From: Caproicibacterium amylolyticum
GTDB lineage: Bacteria > Bacillota > Clostridia > Oscillospirales > Acutalibacteraceae
Length of the DNA stretch: 64,000 bases
Reading direction: 5' to 3'
NCBI RefSeq assembly: GCF_014467055.1
Contig: NZ_CP060696.1
Span: 124,001 to 188,000, forward strand
Position numbers and translations under genes: made by a program. Every line of letters begins with the position of its first letter. Within the stretch, counting starts at the first letter, position 1. Positions 8,188 through 15,984 of this stretch are shown in pieces. The notes under the pieces are model-generated. The model saw nothing but the letters and a program-made list of their open reading frames with translations. It did not search any database and was not told where the DNA came from.

Positions 8188-8508
8188 TTACCCCATGATA
8201 TCCCAGCAGTAGGCAATGACCATTACAACGGCAAGAATTGTGAAAAATACGCCCAGCACCAGCTCATGTTTTTGATGCAGTTTAATGCCTTTGTAAAGGT
8301 GCTGTACGCCCATGCTGATGAAAAGCAGGCTGTAAACATCACACCACGGCTGTTTGACCGCCATTTTAATCAGCATGAAAATAAAGCAGACCACCACAAC
8401 AGCGAACAGAGCGATACTTCCCCCTTTGTGTACCACCTGCAGTTCCATTTCATCCGGTGTGTTGGACTTTTTGCTTTGCGCTTTCCTTAAAATTTCATCT
8501 TTGTTCAT
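8188..8508 (-). CDS. Small membrane protein paired with the XRE regulator (DUF6442-like)
   Basis: The 106-residue protein has a charged N-terminus (about residues 1-28) and three predicted helices near 30-50, 55-70 and 80-102. It resembles small DUF6442-type proteins encoded beside YozG-like regulators. Start choice is ATG 8508, with AGGTGA 5 bases upstream; the GTG at 8517 overlaps that site. Function is unknown. The two-gene arrangement with the regulator suggests sensing or modulation of the membrane state. Confidence 0.7.
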   Translation of the reverse strand: MNKDEILRKAQSKKSNTPDEMELQVVHKGGSIALFAVVVVCFIFMLIKMAVKQPWCDVYSLLFISMGVQHLYKGIKLHQKHELVLGVFFTILAVVMVIAYCWDIMG

Positions 8509-8531
8509 GAAAATCACCTCGGCAAGTTATG

Positions 8532-8592
8532 TTGTCATAATGACAAGTTTTATTTACAATCCTACAATAACACAATGCAGCCTATATGTCAA
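8532..8592 (-). promoter_or_regulatory. Promoter and palindromic operator of the XRE/membrane pair
   Basis: Minus-strand TTGACA (8587-8592), a 17-base spacer and TATTGT (8564-8569) form the promoter. A perfect 15-base palindrome, TTGTCATAATGACAA (8532-8546), lies in the early transcribed region. GTCAAG/GACAAG half-sites recur near the -35. This fits autorepression by the XRE protein. Confidence 0.6.
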
Positions 8593-8646
8593 GTTTTCTT
8601 TGCAACAATGTTTGTAAAAACCTGATTTCATGTTGAGTAAAATGCC

Positions 8647-8764
8647 AGTTTAGCAGGTTAAATATCGGCTCTTAGAGCGCGCGCAAAAGAAAGACCGTGG
8701 GCTTTGCCCACACCTACCGCCTTTAAAAGGTGGGCGAAACTTTTGCTGAAAAGGCAGCTAAACT
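8647..8764. repeat. MITE-like structured element with AGTTTAGC ends
   Basis: AGTTTAGC (8647-8654) is repeated inverted as GCTAAACT (8757-8764). Inside are GCAAAAG/CTTTTGC (8683-8689, 8740-8746), GTGGGC-TTT-GCCCAC (8697-8711) and CACCT/AGGTG (8711-8715, 8728-8732). It shares the 11-mer AAAAGGTGGGC with the element at 16790-16944. It lies in the leader of rlmD and may be a non-autonomous repeat or a structured 5' leader. Confidence 0.45.
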
Positions 8765-8797
8765 CTAATTTATAAGTAAGTAATAGGAGAAAATTAA

Positions 8798-9955
8798 ATG
8801 GAAACAATACAATGTCCGCTGTACCGCAAGTGCGGCGGCTGTCAGCTGCAAAACATGGAATATCCGCACCAACTGGAGTGGAAGCAGAAACGGGTGCAGA
8901 AGCTGCTCGGAAAGTTTGGCACGGCAGAGCCGATTCTGGGAATGCAGCATCCTTACCATTACCGGAACAAGGTGCAGGCGGCGTTTACGGCGGACCGCTG
9001 CGGAAACATTCTGTCAGGCGTTTATCAGTCCAGTACCCATCATGTTGTGGCGGTGGAGTCCTGCCTGACAGAGGATGAAACAGCAGATAAAATCATGGCG
9101 ACTGTCCGCAAATTGATGAAAAGCTTTAAACTGAAACCCTACGATGAAATAACGGGGCGCGGTTTTTTGCGCCATGTGCTCGTGAAGCGCGGCTTTTGCA
9201 GCGGGGAAGTCATGGTGGTGCTGGTGGCTGCAACACCGATTTTTCCAGCCAAAAAATTTGTTGCGGCACTGCGCCGGGAACACCCGGAAATTACAACAGT
9301 GCTGCTGAATTTGAATGACCGCCGCACGAGCATGGTGCTCGGAGAACGAGAAAAGGTACTTTATGGTCCGGGTTTTATTGAAGACACGCTGTGCGGCTGC
9401 AAATTCCGTATTTCTGCTAAAAGTTTCTATCAAATCAATCCGGTGCAGTGTGAAAAGCTGTATGGCAAAGCAATGGAGCTTGCCCGGCTTTCCGGGAAAG
9501 AGACTGTTATTGATGCATACTGTGGTATCGGTACGATTGGGCTGGTGGCATCCAAACAGGCTGGCTGTGTGCTGGGTGTGGAACTAAACCGCGACGCGGT
9601 GCATGACGCAGTTGCAAACGCAAAGCTAAATCACATTAAAAACGCCCGTTTCCTCTGTGGGGATGCAACAGAGTGCTTGACGAAGATGGCAGAGGAAGGC
9701 GACCACGCGGATGTCGTTTTTATGGACCCGCCGCGCGCAGGCAGCAACGAACGTTTTTTGCTGTCGCTGTCCGAACTGGCACCAAAGCGTGTGGTGTATA
9801 TTTCCTGCAATCCGGAAACGCAGGCGCGGGATTTAGAATATCTCTGCGAGCGCGGTTACACGGTAAAAACAATTCAGCCGGTGGATATGTTTCCGCATAC
9901 AAACCACATCGAAACGGTTGTGCTGCTTGAAAAAAATGTGTCGAATGATAAATAA
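8798..9955 (+). CDS. rlmD: 23S rRNA (uracil-C5)-methyltransferase, RlmD/TrmA family
   Basis: This SAM-dependent enzyme methylates a uracil C5 in 23S rRNA. The 385 residues begin directly with the iron-sulfur cysteines (CPLYRKCGGC, with a fourth Cys in VESCLT). The SAM motif DAYCGIGTIGL, the DPPRAG motif and the catalytic CNP in VVYISCNPETQARDL follow. The N-terminal TRAM domain found in many RlmD/RumA proteins is absent, so the protein is about 70 residues shorter than those. It has AGGAGA 7 bases before ATG 8798. The exact uridine target (747 or 1939 type) cannot be told by eye. Confidence 0.88.
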   Translation: METIQCPLYRKCGGCQLQNMEYPHQLEWKQKRVQKLLGKFGTAEPILGMQHPYHYRNKVQAAFTADRCGNILSGVYQSSTHHVVAVESCLTEDETADKIMATVRKLMKSFKLKPYDEITGRGFLRHVLVKRGFCSGEVMVVLVAATPIFPAKKFVAALRREHPEITTVLLNLNDRRTSMVLGEREKVLYGPGFIEDTLCGCKFRISAKSFYQINPVQCEKLYGKAMELARLSGKETVIDAYCGIGTIGLVASKQAGCVLGVELNRDAVHDAVANAKLNHIKNARFLCGDATECLTKMAEEGDHADVVFMDPPRAGSNERFLLSLSELAPKRVVYISCNPETQARDLEYLCERGYTVKTIQPVDMFPHTNHIETVVLLEKNVSNDK

Positions 9956-10078
9956 TAATAGAACAAATAAAATATAACGGACTTTGTCTGAATAACTTCT
10001 CACTTTAATTGTTCTTTTATGCGGCGGAGCCGAATGTTTGTATTTAATTATATATAGCAGGAAAGAAGATTCAGCATT

Positions 10079-10954
10079 ATGGGAAACAGAATGTATCAAT
10101 GTACAACCCTGTCCAGCGAAGAATGGAAAGACGTCCTTTCAACCATGGAGAAAGGGAGCCTGGTGTATAGTGTTGTCGGAACTGTCTATCAATCCAATGA
10201 TCATCGTTTAAATGCGAGCGCGATTGCAGAAATACTTGGTGTTTCCCACTTTATTATTTTAAATAAGCAGGTTGGTTTGTTTGGTCGGTATATCTATGAC
10301 CATTACACATTCCTGAATTGCCCGCTGCGTGACAATGGTGAAATCCGATGGTGGAATATTGTGTTTGACGGCGAGGATGTTTTTACAGAAGACAACAAAG
10401 CATGTCAGCCGAGATGCGATTGGATTTTGAAGCCGGAGATGCTTGAAGCAATCAATGTGCTGAAGCTGTTCCCCAAACAGGGAAGAAAAACCGCAGGAAC
10501 TCCCAAGAACCTTTATAAAGTCACAAGAATGTATCAGGATATCCAGCACCTGAAGGGAAAAGAAAGAGAATGTATTATTAAGGCCAGATGCAATCAGGGG
10601 CAGATCCGAAAAAACGCGCTGGCGAAATACCATGCTTGTGAACTATGCGGGATGAAAGTACAGCCGCTGTTGGTGGCAAGCCACATTAAGCCGTGGTGCG
10701 ATTCCAATCCGGATGAAAAAGGCGATATTGATAATATTATGCTTTTGTGTCCGCAGCACGATGCTTTGTTTGACAGAAAACTCATCTCCTTTGATGAGGA
10801 CGGAACAATCCTGATCAATTCCAATATTGACGACGAAGACAAAAAACTGCTGGGAATTCATGAGGGACAAAAGGTTACCTTAACAGAACGGCGCGAGGCA
10901 TACATGGAATACCACAGAGGAAAATTCTACGAAAATAACATCTCTGAAAAATGA
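10079..10954 (+). CDS. HNH endonuclease domain protein
   Basis: The C-terminal part of this 291-residue protein is an HNH nuclease module: CELCG, then ASHIKPW with the catalytic His, D-N in DIDNIMLLC, and CPQHDALFDRKLISF. Paired Cys (CELC, LLCPQH) would bind zinc. The first 170 residues are an unrecognised domain, perhaps for DNA or modified-base recognition, as in restriction-type HNH proteins. The gene stands alone with no methyltransferase beside it and is more AT-rich than rlmD, which suggests transfer. A second ATG at 10091 is an alternative start. A stand-alone defence nuclease is plausible, not shown. Confidence 0.8.
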   Translation: MGNRMYQCTTLSSEEWKDVLSTMEKGSLVYSVVGTVYQSNDHRLNASAIAEILGVSHFIILNKQVGLFGRYIYDHYTFLNCPLRDNGEIRWWNIVFDGEDVFTEDNKACQPRCDWILKPEMLEAINVLKLFPKQGRKTAGTPKNLYKVTRMYQDIQHLKGKERECIIKARCNQGQIRKNALAKYHACELCGMKVQPLLVASHIKPWCDSNPDEKGDIDNIMLLCPQHDALFDRKLISFDEDGTILINSNIDDEDKKLLGIHEGQKVTLTERREAYMEYHRGKFYENNISEK

Positions 10955-10975
10955 TTTTTATAGGAGAAAATACAT

Positions 10976-11190
10976 ATGCCATATATTACACTGGAAAGCG
11001 GAAAGCTTACAAAAGAACAGAAAGAGGAACTGATTGCGCAGATGACCCGCATCGCCTCGGAAATTACACACATTCCCCGCAGTTTTTTGTGATGACAATT
11101 AAAGAACTGCCCGATGACAGCATTGGTGTGGGTGGCGAAACCATTGAAAAAACCAAGGCGGCGTACCAGAAACAGAAAAATGATGCATGA
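10976..11190 (+). pseudogene. 4-oxalocrotonate tautomerase family protein (DmpI-like), frameshifted
   Basis: ATG 10976 (AGGAGA upstream) opens MPYITLESGKLTKEQKEEL with the catalytic Pro-2 of the tautomerase family, but stops at 11090. The rest (FVMTIKELPDDSIGVGGETI, ending NDA) is in the next frame. One extra T in the T6 run at 11083-11088 restores a 71-residue protein of normal family length. The break may be a homopolymer sequencing error, a real mutation, or a slippage-prone site. The stop at 11188-11190 overlaps an ATG of a following 36-codon frame. Confidence 0.75.
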
Positions 11191-11297
11191 TGCCGGTAAG
11201 CGGAGTGGAGCAGTCGGAGCAGCTTTTTGGAAGCATGGGTTTTGTAAAGCTCGCAAAAACAGAACATGGATACAGCTATCAGCTGCAATTAAATTGA
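11187..11297 (+). CDS. Short open frame coupled to the tautomerase, 36 aa
   Basis: ATG 11187 overlaps the tautomerase stop in an ATGA arrangement and opens 36 codons ending at 11297. The stretch SEQLFGSMGFVKLAKTEHGY resembles the end of a GNAT or VOC domain, so it may be the remnant of a longer gene. No ribosome site of its own is seen. I cannot assign a function. Confidence 0.3.
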   Translation: MMPVSGVEQSEQLFGSMGFVKLAKTEHGYSYQLQLN

Positions 11298-11309
11298 AAG
11301 GAGCAGGAA

Positions 11310-11909
11310 ATGGCACAAACAGATGAAATTCAGCATTTTTTGACTGCAAAGTTCGGGGAAGAAAAAGGAAATAACCTTTATTCCATGCAGCAGGGGCGCC
11401 TGCGCAGACTGCTGCAAAAAGCCCAGAAAAATCATTCACCCGCACAAATGAAAACACTGGAAAAAACGATTTTGCCGCGGGTCGCGCTTTATCAAATTTT
11501 GCAGGAAACGCCGGAAAAAGCGGATGCATACCGCATTGTAAAAGAATATATGGTAGACGTAGTATGCGAAAAATCAAAAAAGCAGTATTCCGAAATGGAA
11601 CAAATGCCGTTTTTCTACGATATTTTCCGAAAAGTATTTACTTTTGTTACATTGAAAAGTGACAACTGGTCTGCCGAGCTGTTCTGCAGGGAAAAGGACA
11701 AGTTTACGATACATATTCACCGCTGTCTGTGGTATTCTGCCTGTAAGGACAATGGCTGTCCGGAACTGTGCCGGCTGCTTTGTGATTGCGATGAAATCAA
11801 TTACGGCGGACTCCACAAAATGAAATTCGCGCGGGAGGGCTCTATTGGAAAAGGACAGAATTTTTGTGACTTTACATTCTTGCGCCAAACCAAAAAGGAG
11901 AAAGTATGA
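11310..11909 (+). CDS. L-2-amino-thiazoline-4-carboxylate (ATC) hydrolase family protein
   Basis: This 199-residue protein matches the ATC hydrolase family. The family is named for opening 2-aminothiazoline-4-carboxylate to a carbamoyl-cysteine, though most members are untested. The conserved C-terminal block CDEINYGGLHKMKFAREG, followed by IGKGQNFCDF, is characteristic, and an ELCR-C-CDE cysteine cluster precedes it. It has AAAGGAG before ATG 11310. Its last four bases overlap the start of a cysteine hydrolase gene, so the two are translationally coupled. A two-step ring-opening and carbamoyl-cleavage pathway is possible but inferred. Confidence 0.8.
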   Translation: MAQTDEIQHFLTAKFGEEKGNNLYSMQQGRLRRLLQKAQKNHSPAQMKTLEKTILPRVALYQILQETPEKADAYRIVKEYMVDVVCEKSKKQYSEMEQMPFFYDIFRKVFTFVTLKSDNWSAELFCREKDKFTIHIHRCLWYSACKDNGCPELCRLLCDCDEINYGGLHKMKFAREGSIGKGQNFCDFTFLRQTKKEKV

Positions 11910-12439
11910 AAGGCACCGCATTGGTCATCATTGACGTACAAGAAGCGCTGGTAAATGCACACCCGGCCGGGGAAAAACAATTCCTAGCAAATTTAAAGCA
12001 GCTGCTTTACGCTGCACGTGAAAACAACGTTCCGGTTCTTTATGTGCAGCACTGCGACGAAGAACTGGTTCCCGGTTCCGCCGGCTGGCAGGTGTACCAC
12101 GAAATTGCACCGCTGCCTGGTGAAAAGACTTTTCGTAAGCATTTTACAAGTGCCTTTCGACAGACAGATTTTGGCGGTTATCTGCAGCAGCACGGCATCC
12201 GCAGCCTTGTCTTTGCCGGGATGCAGACGGAATACTGCGTGGACACTACCTGCCGTGTAGCGTTTGAATACGGTTACTCCATTGTCATTCCGGAGGGGGC
12301 AACGGCGACCTTTGACAGCCGCAAATTTATCTCTGCTGCACAGCTGCAGGAATACTACGAGCAGGATATTTGGAACGGCCGCTTTGCAAAAGTGCTGCCA
12401 ATGGCGCAGGTGCTGAACTGCCTGTGGGAAAAGGAGTAA
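11906..12439 (+). CDS. Isochorismatase-like cysteine hydrolase
   Basis: The 177-residue protein has the catalytic triad of the cysteine hydrolase superfamily: Asp10 in VIIDVQ, Lys78 in FRKHFTSAF and Cys111 in GMQTEYCVDTTCR. Members cleave isochorismate, nicotinamide or N-carbamoylsarcosine, and the substrate cannot be told from motifs. It overlaps the ATC-hydrolase-like gene by four bases (ATGA) and is followed two bases later by a TfoX-domain gene. The coupling to the ATC hydrolase favours an amide or carbamoyl substrate, by inference. Confidence 0.85.
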   Translation: MKGTALVIIDVQEALVNAHPAGEKQFLANLKQLLYAARENNVPVLYVQHCDEELVPGSAGWQVYHEIAPLPGEKTFRKHFTSAFRQTDFGGYLQQHGIRSLVFAGMQTEYCVDTTCRVAFEYGYSIVIPEGATATFDSRKFISAAQLQEYYEQDIWNGRFAKVLPMAQVLNCLWEKE

Positions 12440-12441
12440 CA

Positions 12442-12771
12442 ATGGCTAGTACACCGGAATATGTACAGTACGTCTGTGAGCAGATTGCGGGAGTGGGTGC
12501 CGTACGTTCCCGTAAAATGTTTGGCGATTACATGGTTTACGTCAATGACAAACCAATTCTGCTGCTTTGCGACAACGCTGTGTATGTAAAAAAGCTGGAC
12601 TGCATCCGTGAGAAAATGGCCGGCGCGCAGACAGGCGTTCCTTACGAGGGAGCCAAAGAACATTACCTGCTCGATATTGACGACGCCGCGTTCAGCTGTG
12701 AAATTGTGCATGAACTGGAGCAAACTGTGCCGCTGTCAAAACCGCGTAAAAGAAAAACAAAACTTTCATAA
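12442..12771 (+). CDS. TfoX/Sxy N-terminal domain protein
   Basis: The 109-residue protein shows the TfoX N-terminal domain pattern, with VRSRKMFGDYMVYVNDKPIL early and AYxYEGAK-like GVPYEGAKEHYLLDID later. TfoX/Sxy regulates competence in gamma-proteobacteria, but stand-alone small TfoX-N proteins in Firmicutes have no established role. A basic tail (KPRKRKTKLS) may bind nucleic acid. ATG 12442 has AAAGGAG 6 bases upstream and begins 2 bases after the hydrolase stop, so it belongs to the same operon. Confidence 0.8.
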   Translation: MASTPEYVQYVCEQIAGVGAVRSRKMFGDYMVYVNDKPILLLCDNAVYVKKLDCIREKMAGAQTGVPYEGAKEHYLLDIDDAAFSCEIVHELEQTVPLSKPRKRKTKLS

Positions 12772-12804
12772 TTTGCGCATATCTGCTGTCCTGCAGGACA
12801 TACA

Positions 12805-13353
12805 ATGCCTGCGGGGGTGACAGAGTTGATTATTGCGTTTAATATTGTTGGAGCGGTTTTTACCGTGATAGCAGGGACACTGCTGCACTTTACATATGAC
12901 TGGTGTGGCAGAAAAAAGCTGGCCGGCGCTTTCAGCGCGGTCAATGAAAGCACGTGGGAACACCTAAAACTGCTGTTTACGCCGATGTTTGCGTTTTCCA
13001 TTCTGGAATTTCTGGTGTATGGCAGGACTCTGCAGAATTTTTTTGCAGTTCGGTTTTTGTCTATCCTGTTGGGGATGGCGGTGATTGTCATTGCGTTTTA
13101 CACCTATGTTGGAATTATTGGAAAGCACTTTTTGGCGGCGGACATCGGCACCCTTTTACTGGGTGTAATTGTTGCTTACTGGTTCAGCGCCAGCTTGCTG
13201 CCGACCAGCCGGTTTACCGCTGCCGGTATTAATCAGCTTGGAGTGTTCGGCATGCTTCTGCTGCTGGCATGTGTTGTTTTCTTTACATTTGCGCCGCCGC
13301 ACATCCCACTTTTTAAGGACCCGGTTACCGGCCGGTACGGAAGAACAGCATAA
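12805..13353 (+). CDS. DUF6512 family membrane protein
   Basis: About 180 residues with five to six membrane helices. The block GTLLHFTYDWCG, then AFSAVNESTWEHLKLLF, is the hallmark of the DUF6512 family, whose function is unknown. The start is uncertain: ATG 12805 has no clear ribosome site, while TTG 12826 sits after GGGGGTG and would give the usual short N-terminus of the family. It follows the TfoX gene by 33 bases and ends at a strong terminator. Confidence 0.75.
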   Translation: MPAGVTELIIAFNIVGAVFTVIAGTLLHFTYDWCGRKKLAGAFSAVNESTWEHLKLLFTPMFAFSILEFLVYGRTLQNFFAVRFLSILLGMAVIVIAFYTYVGIIGKHFLAADIGTLLLGVIVAYWFSASLLPTSRFTAAGINQLGVFGMLLLLACVVFFTFAPPHIPLFKDPVTGRYGRTA

Positions 13354-13354
13354 G

Positions 13355-13392
13355 AAAAAAGCTTTCGGGCAGATTCCCCGAAAGCTTTTTTT
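13355..13392. terminator. Bidirectional terminator between convergent genes
   Basis: AAAAAAGCTTTCGGG (13355-13369) pairs with CCCGAAAGCTTTTTT (13377-13391) around a short loop, with runs of A and T at both ends. It closes both the DUF6512 gene and the minus-strand binding protein gene. Confidence 0.9.
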
Positions 13393-15058
13393 AATTGTCT
13401 TTTCCGGCACCCCGCAGGTCAAGTCCTGCGCCAAAAGGGCGATAAAGCACGCCAGTAACCGAAGATTGTGCGGCATAAGCGTGTTTTGTATAGTACAGTG
13501 GGTAAAACACCGCATTGTCATTGAGATGCTTTTCTGCCTGTGCCAAAGCGCCGCTGCTGACGGTGGAACCGCTGAGCAGCTGGTCATAGGAAGAATCTTT
13601 TAACTGTGTAAAATTTCCGCTTTGGCCACTCTGGAAACAGGCCAATGCAGTGTAGGCATCTGCAGAAACCGGTGTGTATGGGTAAATTGCAATGTCGTAG
13701 CTGCCGCTGCTGACGCTGGAAAGGAGGGTTCTCTCATCCACCGCATTCAAGCTGAAGTAAGTTTGGAATGCCTGGTTCCAGTTTGCCAGCATTTCACTTG
13801 CCAGCGGTTTGGTTTCCTCTGTACACAGCAGGGTGACTTTTGTTCCTTTTTTCAGCAGGGAACTGCCCTGCGCCGCTGCGGAAGCAGACTGCTTTAAAAA
13901 CAGTCCGCTGGTCACCTGGTCGCGGTAGGGTTTTCCGCCAAACTGGATGGCGGGCGGCAGAATGTCATCTGCCTGCTGGGTACCACTGGGCAGCAGATGC
14001 AACAGCGTGCCACGCTTTAGTACCTGCACAAAAGCGCGGCGCAGAGCTGCGGACTGAAACACGCCTTTTGTGTTAAAGCACAGACCGCCGGTCGTGTCCT
14101 GAAAAGAAGTGACGGTCAGGTCGGCTTTCTGCGCGGAACTGACAGAGGAGATATCCAGCGGAGCTATATCCATTTTACCGGAAACAATGGATTGGACAAC
14201 ATCTGTTCCGGTGCTGGTGCTGGTGCTGTCCGAGGAGGAAACCGTCACAGCGGCGGAAGCGGTGCTGTTGGAAGCTGAGGCGTCACCAATGGTGAACACA
14301 AGGGATGACGGTAGTGCGGCAGTTCCCCCAACATAGGTACTGGAACGTTTTGCGGTCAGATTTTGGTTGTGGTTCCAGCCGTAGTTTGGGATGCTGAACG
14401 GTCCGTTTCCAAAAATCGTTGCACGCTCCATGCCGTAACGTCCGGCGGCATAGGTAAAGAATTCCTCATTGCAGGGCATGAAAACACTTTGTGCGGTCAG
14501 CTGCGGGAATTCGGGGCAGGTGTAACGCAGCTTTACAACAAGGGTATGACTGTCTTTGGCGGTTACGCCCAGTTTGTCGCTGGAAAGGGTACCTGCGTGT
14601 ACCTGCACAGCGTTTTCAATGCACATCATGGCAGTGCACACTGGAGATGCGGTAGAGGCGTCCAGCGCCCGCCGCCAGGCAAAGACGAAGTCCTGTGCAG
14701 TAACAGGTGTGGAGGTTGTTTCATTTTCCGATTTTCCGGTTACTTCTTTTATATTGCCATTCCAAACCGCATTGCTGCGCAGATTAAAAGTAAATTCTGT
14801 GCTGTCACTGTTGGCCTTCCAGGACTCCGCAACGCCGGGTACCGCCTTGCCGGACGAATCCAGCCGGCAAAGCCCTTCGTACAGTGCGGAAATGACGGTA
14901 GCGGCATCGCTGCCCTGTGCAACCTGCGGGTCAAGGGTGGAAGGCTCCGCTGTAAGTTTTATATTGATTGTCTTGTTGGCGTTTTTGGATTCGCCGCATC
15001 CGGACATGGACACAACCAGCAGCACGATGCTGCACAGAACGGCCAGTACGCGCTTCAC
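13391..15058 (-). CDS. Peptide/nickel-type ABC transporter substrate-binding lipoprotein (SBP family 5)
   Basis: A 555-residue OppA/DppA-like binding protein. A lipoprotein signal peptide ends in VSMSGC (Cys at residue 21). The mature part opens with LTAEPSTLDPQVAQGSDAA and includes SLYEGL-like ALYEGL and TAQDFVFAWRRAL, typical of the family. A Ser/Thr/Ala-rich insert of about 35 residues (near 295-330) interrupts the middle and looks like a flexible loop. No permease or ATPase gene is adjacent, so it is an orphan binding protein that either shares a transporter elsewhere or acts as a sensor or scavenger. The start is GTG behind GGGGGA. Confidence 0.88.
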   Translation of the reverse strand: MKRVLAVLCSIVLLVVSMSGCGESKNANKTINIKLTAEPSTLDPQVAQGSDAATVISALYEGLCRLDSSGKAVPGVAESWKANSDSTEFTFNLRSNAVWNGNIKEVTGKSENETTSTPVTAQDFVFAWRRALDASTASPVCTAMMCIENAVQVHAGTLSSDKLGVTAKDSHTLVVKLRYTCPEFPQLTAQSVFMPCNEEFFTYAAGRYGMERATIFGNGPFSIPNYGWNHNQNLTAKRSSTYVGGTAALPSSLVFTIGDASASNSTASAAVTVSSSDSTSTSTGTDVVQSIVSGKMDIAPLDISSVSSAQKADLTVTSFQDTTGGLCFNTKGVFQSAALRRAFVQVLKRGTLLHLLPSGTQQADDILPPAIQFGGKPYRDQVTSGLFLKQSASAAAQGSSLLKKGTKVTLLCTEETKPLASEMLANWNQAFQTYFSLNAVDERTLLSSVSSGSYDIAIYPYTPVSADAYTALACFQSGQSGNFTQLKDSSYDQLLSGSTVSSGALAQAEKHLNDNAVFYPLYYTKHAYAAQSSVTGVLYRPFGAGLDLRGAGKDN

Positions 15059-15266
15059 AAATCTTCCCCCTGCTCATCTTTCATTCTGTTAACATTCTAA
15101 CATGCTTTTGGAGATGCTTCAATGAGGTTTACATAATTTTTACGAATTATTCAAAACTGTAGCATTTTCGATGGGTACGTTTTCAAATTTGTAATTTATT
15201 CTGTGCAGGTTTATACGAAAAGTGCTGCTTACTGCTTTTGTGGTAAAAATTTCGTCTTATGCAGCA

Positions 15267-15971
15267 TTAAATAATCATGCCGCCGTTTACGCCTAGTATC
15301 TGACCGGTGATAAATGCAGATTGCTCTCCGGCAAAAAACGAAACTGCGGCGGCGATGTCTTCCGGTGTACCGAGGCGTTCCAGCGGTGTTTCTTCCGCCA
15401 ATTCCTGCAGAACCGCAGGGCCATGTATGGCGTTCATTTCAGTATCGATTACGCCGGGGGCAATGCAGTTCACACGAATATGGCTTGGTCCCAGTTCCTT
15501 TGCCAGTGCCTTTGTCAGACCAATAACGGCAGCTTTGGCGGCGGAATAATGCACTTCACAGGAGCCGCCAACCTGTCCCCACATGGAGGAAATGTTGATG
15601 ATACTGCCGCGCTTAACGTGAATCATATAGGGCAAAGCAAGCTGGCAGCAGCGAAATATACCGTCCACGTCCACAGCGAACATCCGACGCCAGTCCTCCT
15701 CAGTGATGTCTGTAAACAGCTTTTGCTGAGCAATGCCCGCATTGTTGACCAGAACATCCACATTGCCGATTTTTGTGAACATGGCCTCACAGTCCGCACG
15801 GGTGGAAATGTCTGCACAGACGGCTTCTCCGTCAATTTGCGCGGCAAGTGCAGCGGCATCTTCCGCGTGGGTATTGTAATTTATAAAAACATGAAATCCA
15901 TCCGTAGAAAGACGGCGGCAGACAGCGGCGCCGATTCCGCGGCTTCCCCCGGTTACCAGTGCAGTACGCAT
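15267..15971 (-). CDS. 3-oxoacyl-ACP reductase-like SDR (FabG-like)
   Basis: A 234-residue classical SDR. It has TGGSRGIG at the N-terminus, VNNAGIA, a catalytic Ser in ISSMWGQ, and Tyr/Lys in HYSAAKAA. The end FITGQILGVNGGMII is the usual FabG terminus. The alignment-like features are close to YmfI/FabG-type reductases, but without other fatty-acid genes nearby the true substrate is open. ATG 15971 has AAGGAAG upstream. It begins 13 bases after rsmE, so the two are co-transcribed. Confidence 0.88.
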   Translation of the reverse strand: MRTALVTGGSRGIGAAVCRRLSTDGFHVFINYNTHAEDAAALAAQIDGEAVCADISTRADCEAMFTKIGNVDVLVNNAGIAQQKLFTDITEEDWRRMFAVDVDGIFRCCQLALPYMIHVKRGSIINISSMWGQVGGSCEVHYSAAKAAVIGLTKALAKELGPSHIRVNCIAPGVIDTEMNAIHGPAVLQELAEETPLERLGTPEDIAAAVSFFAGEQSAFITGQILGVNGGMII

Positions 15972-15984
15972 AAAAAGACTTCCT

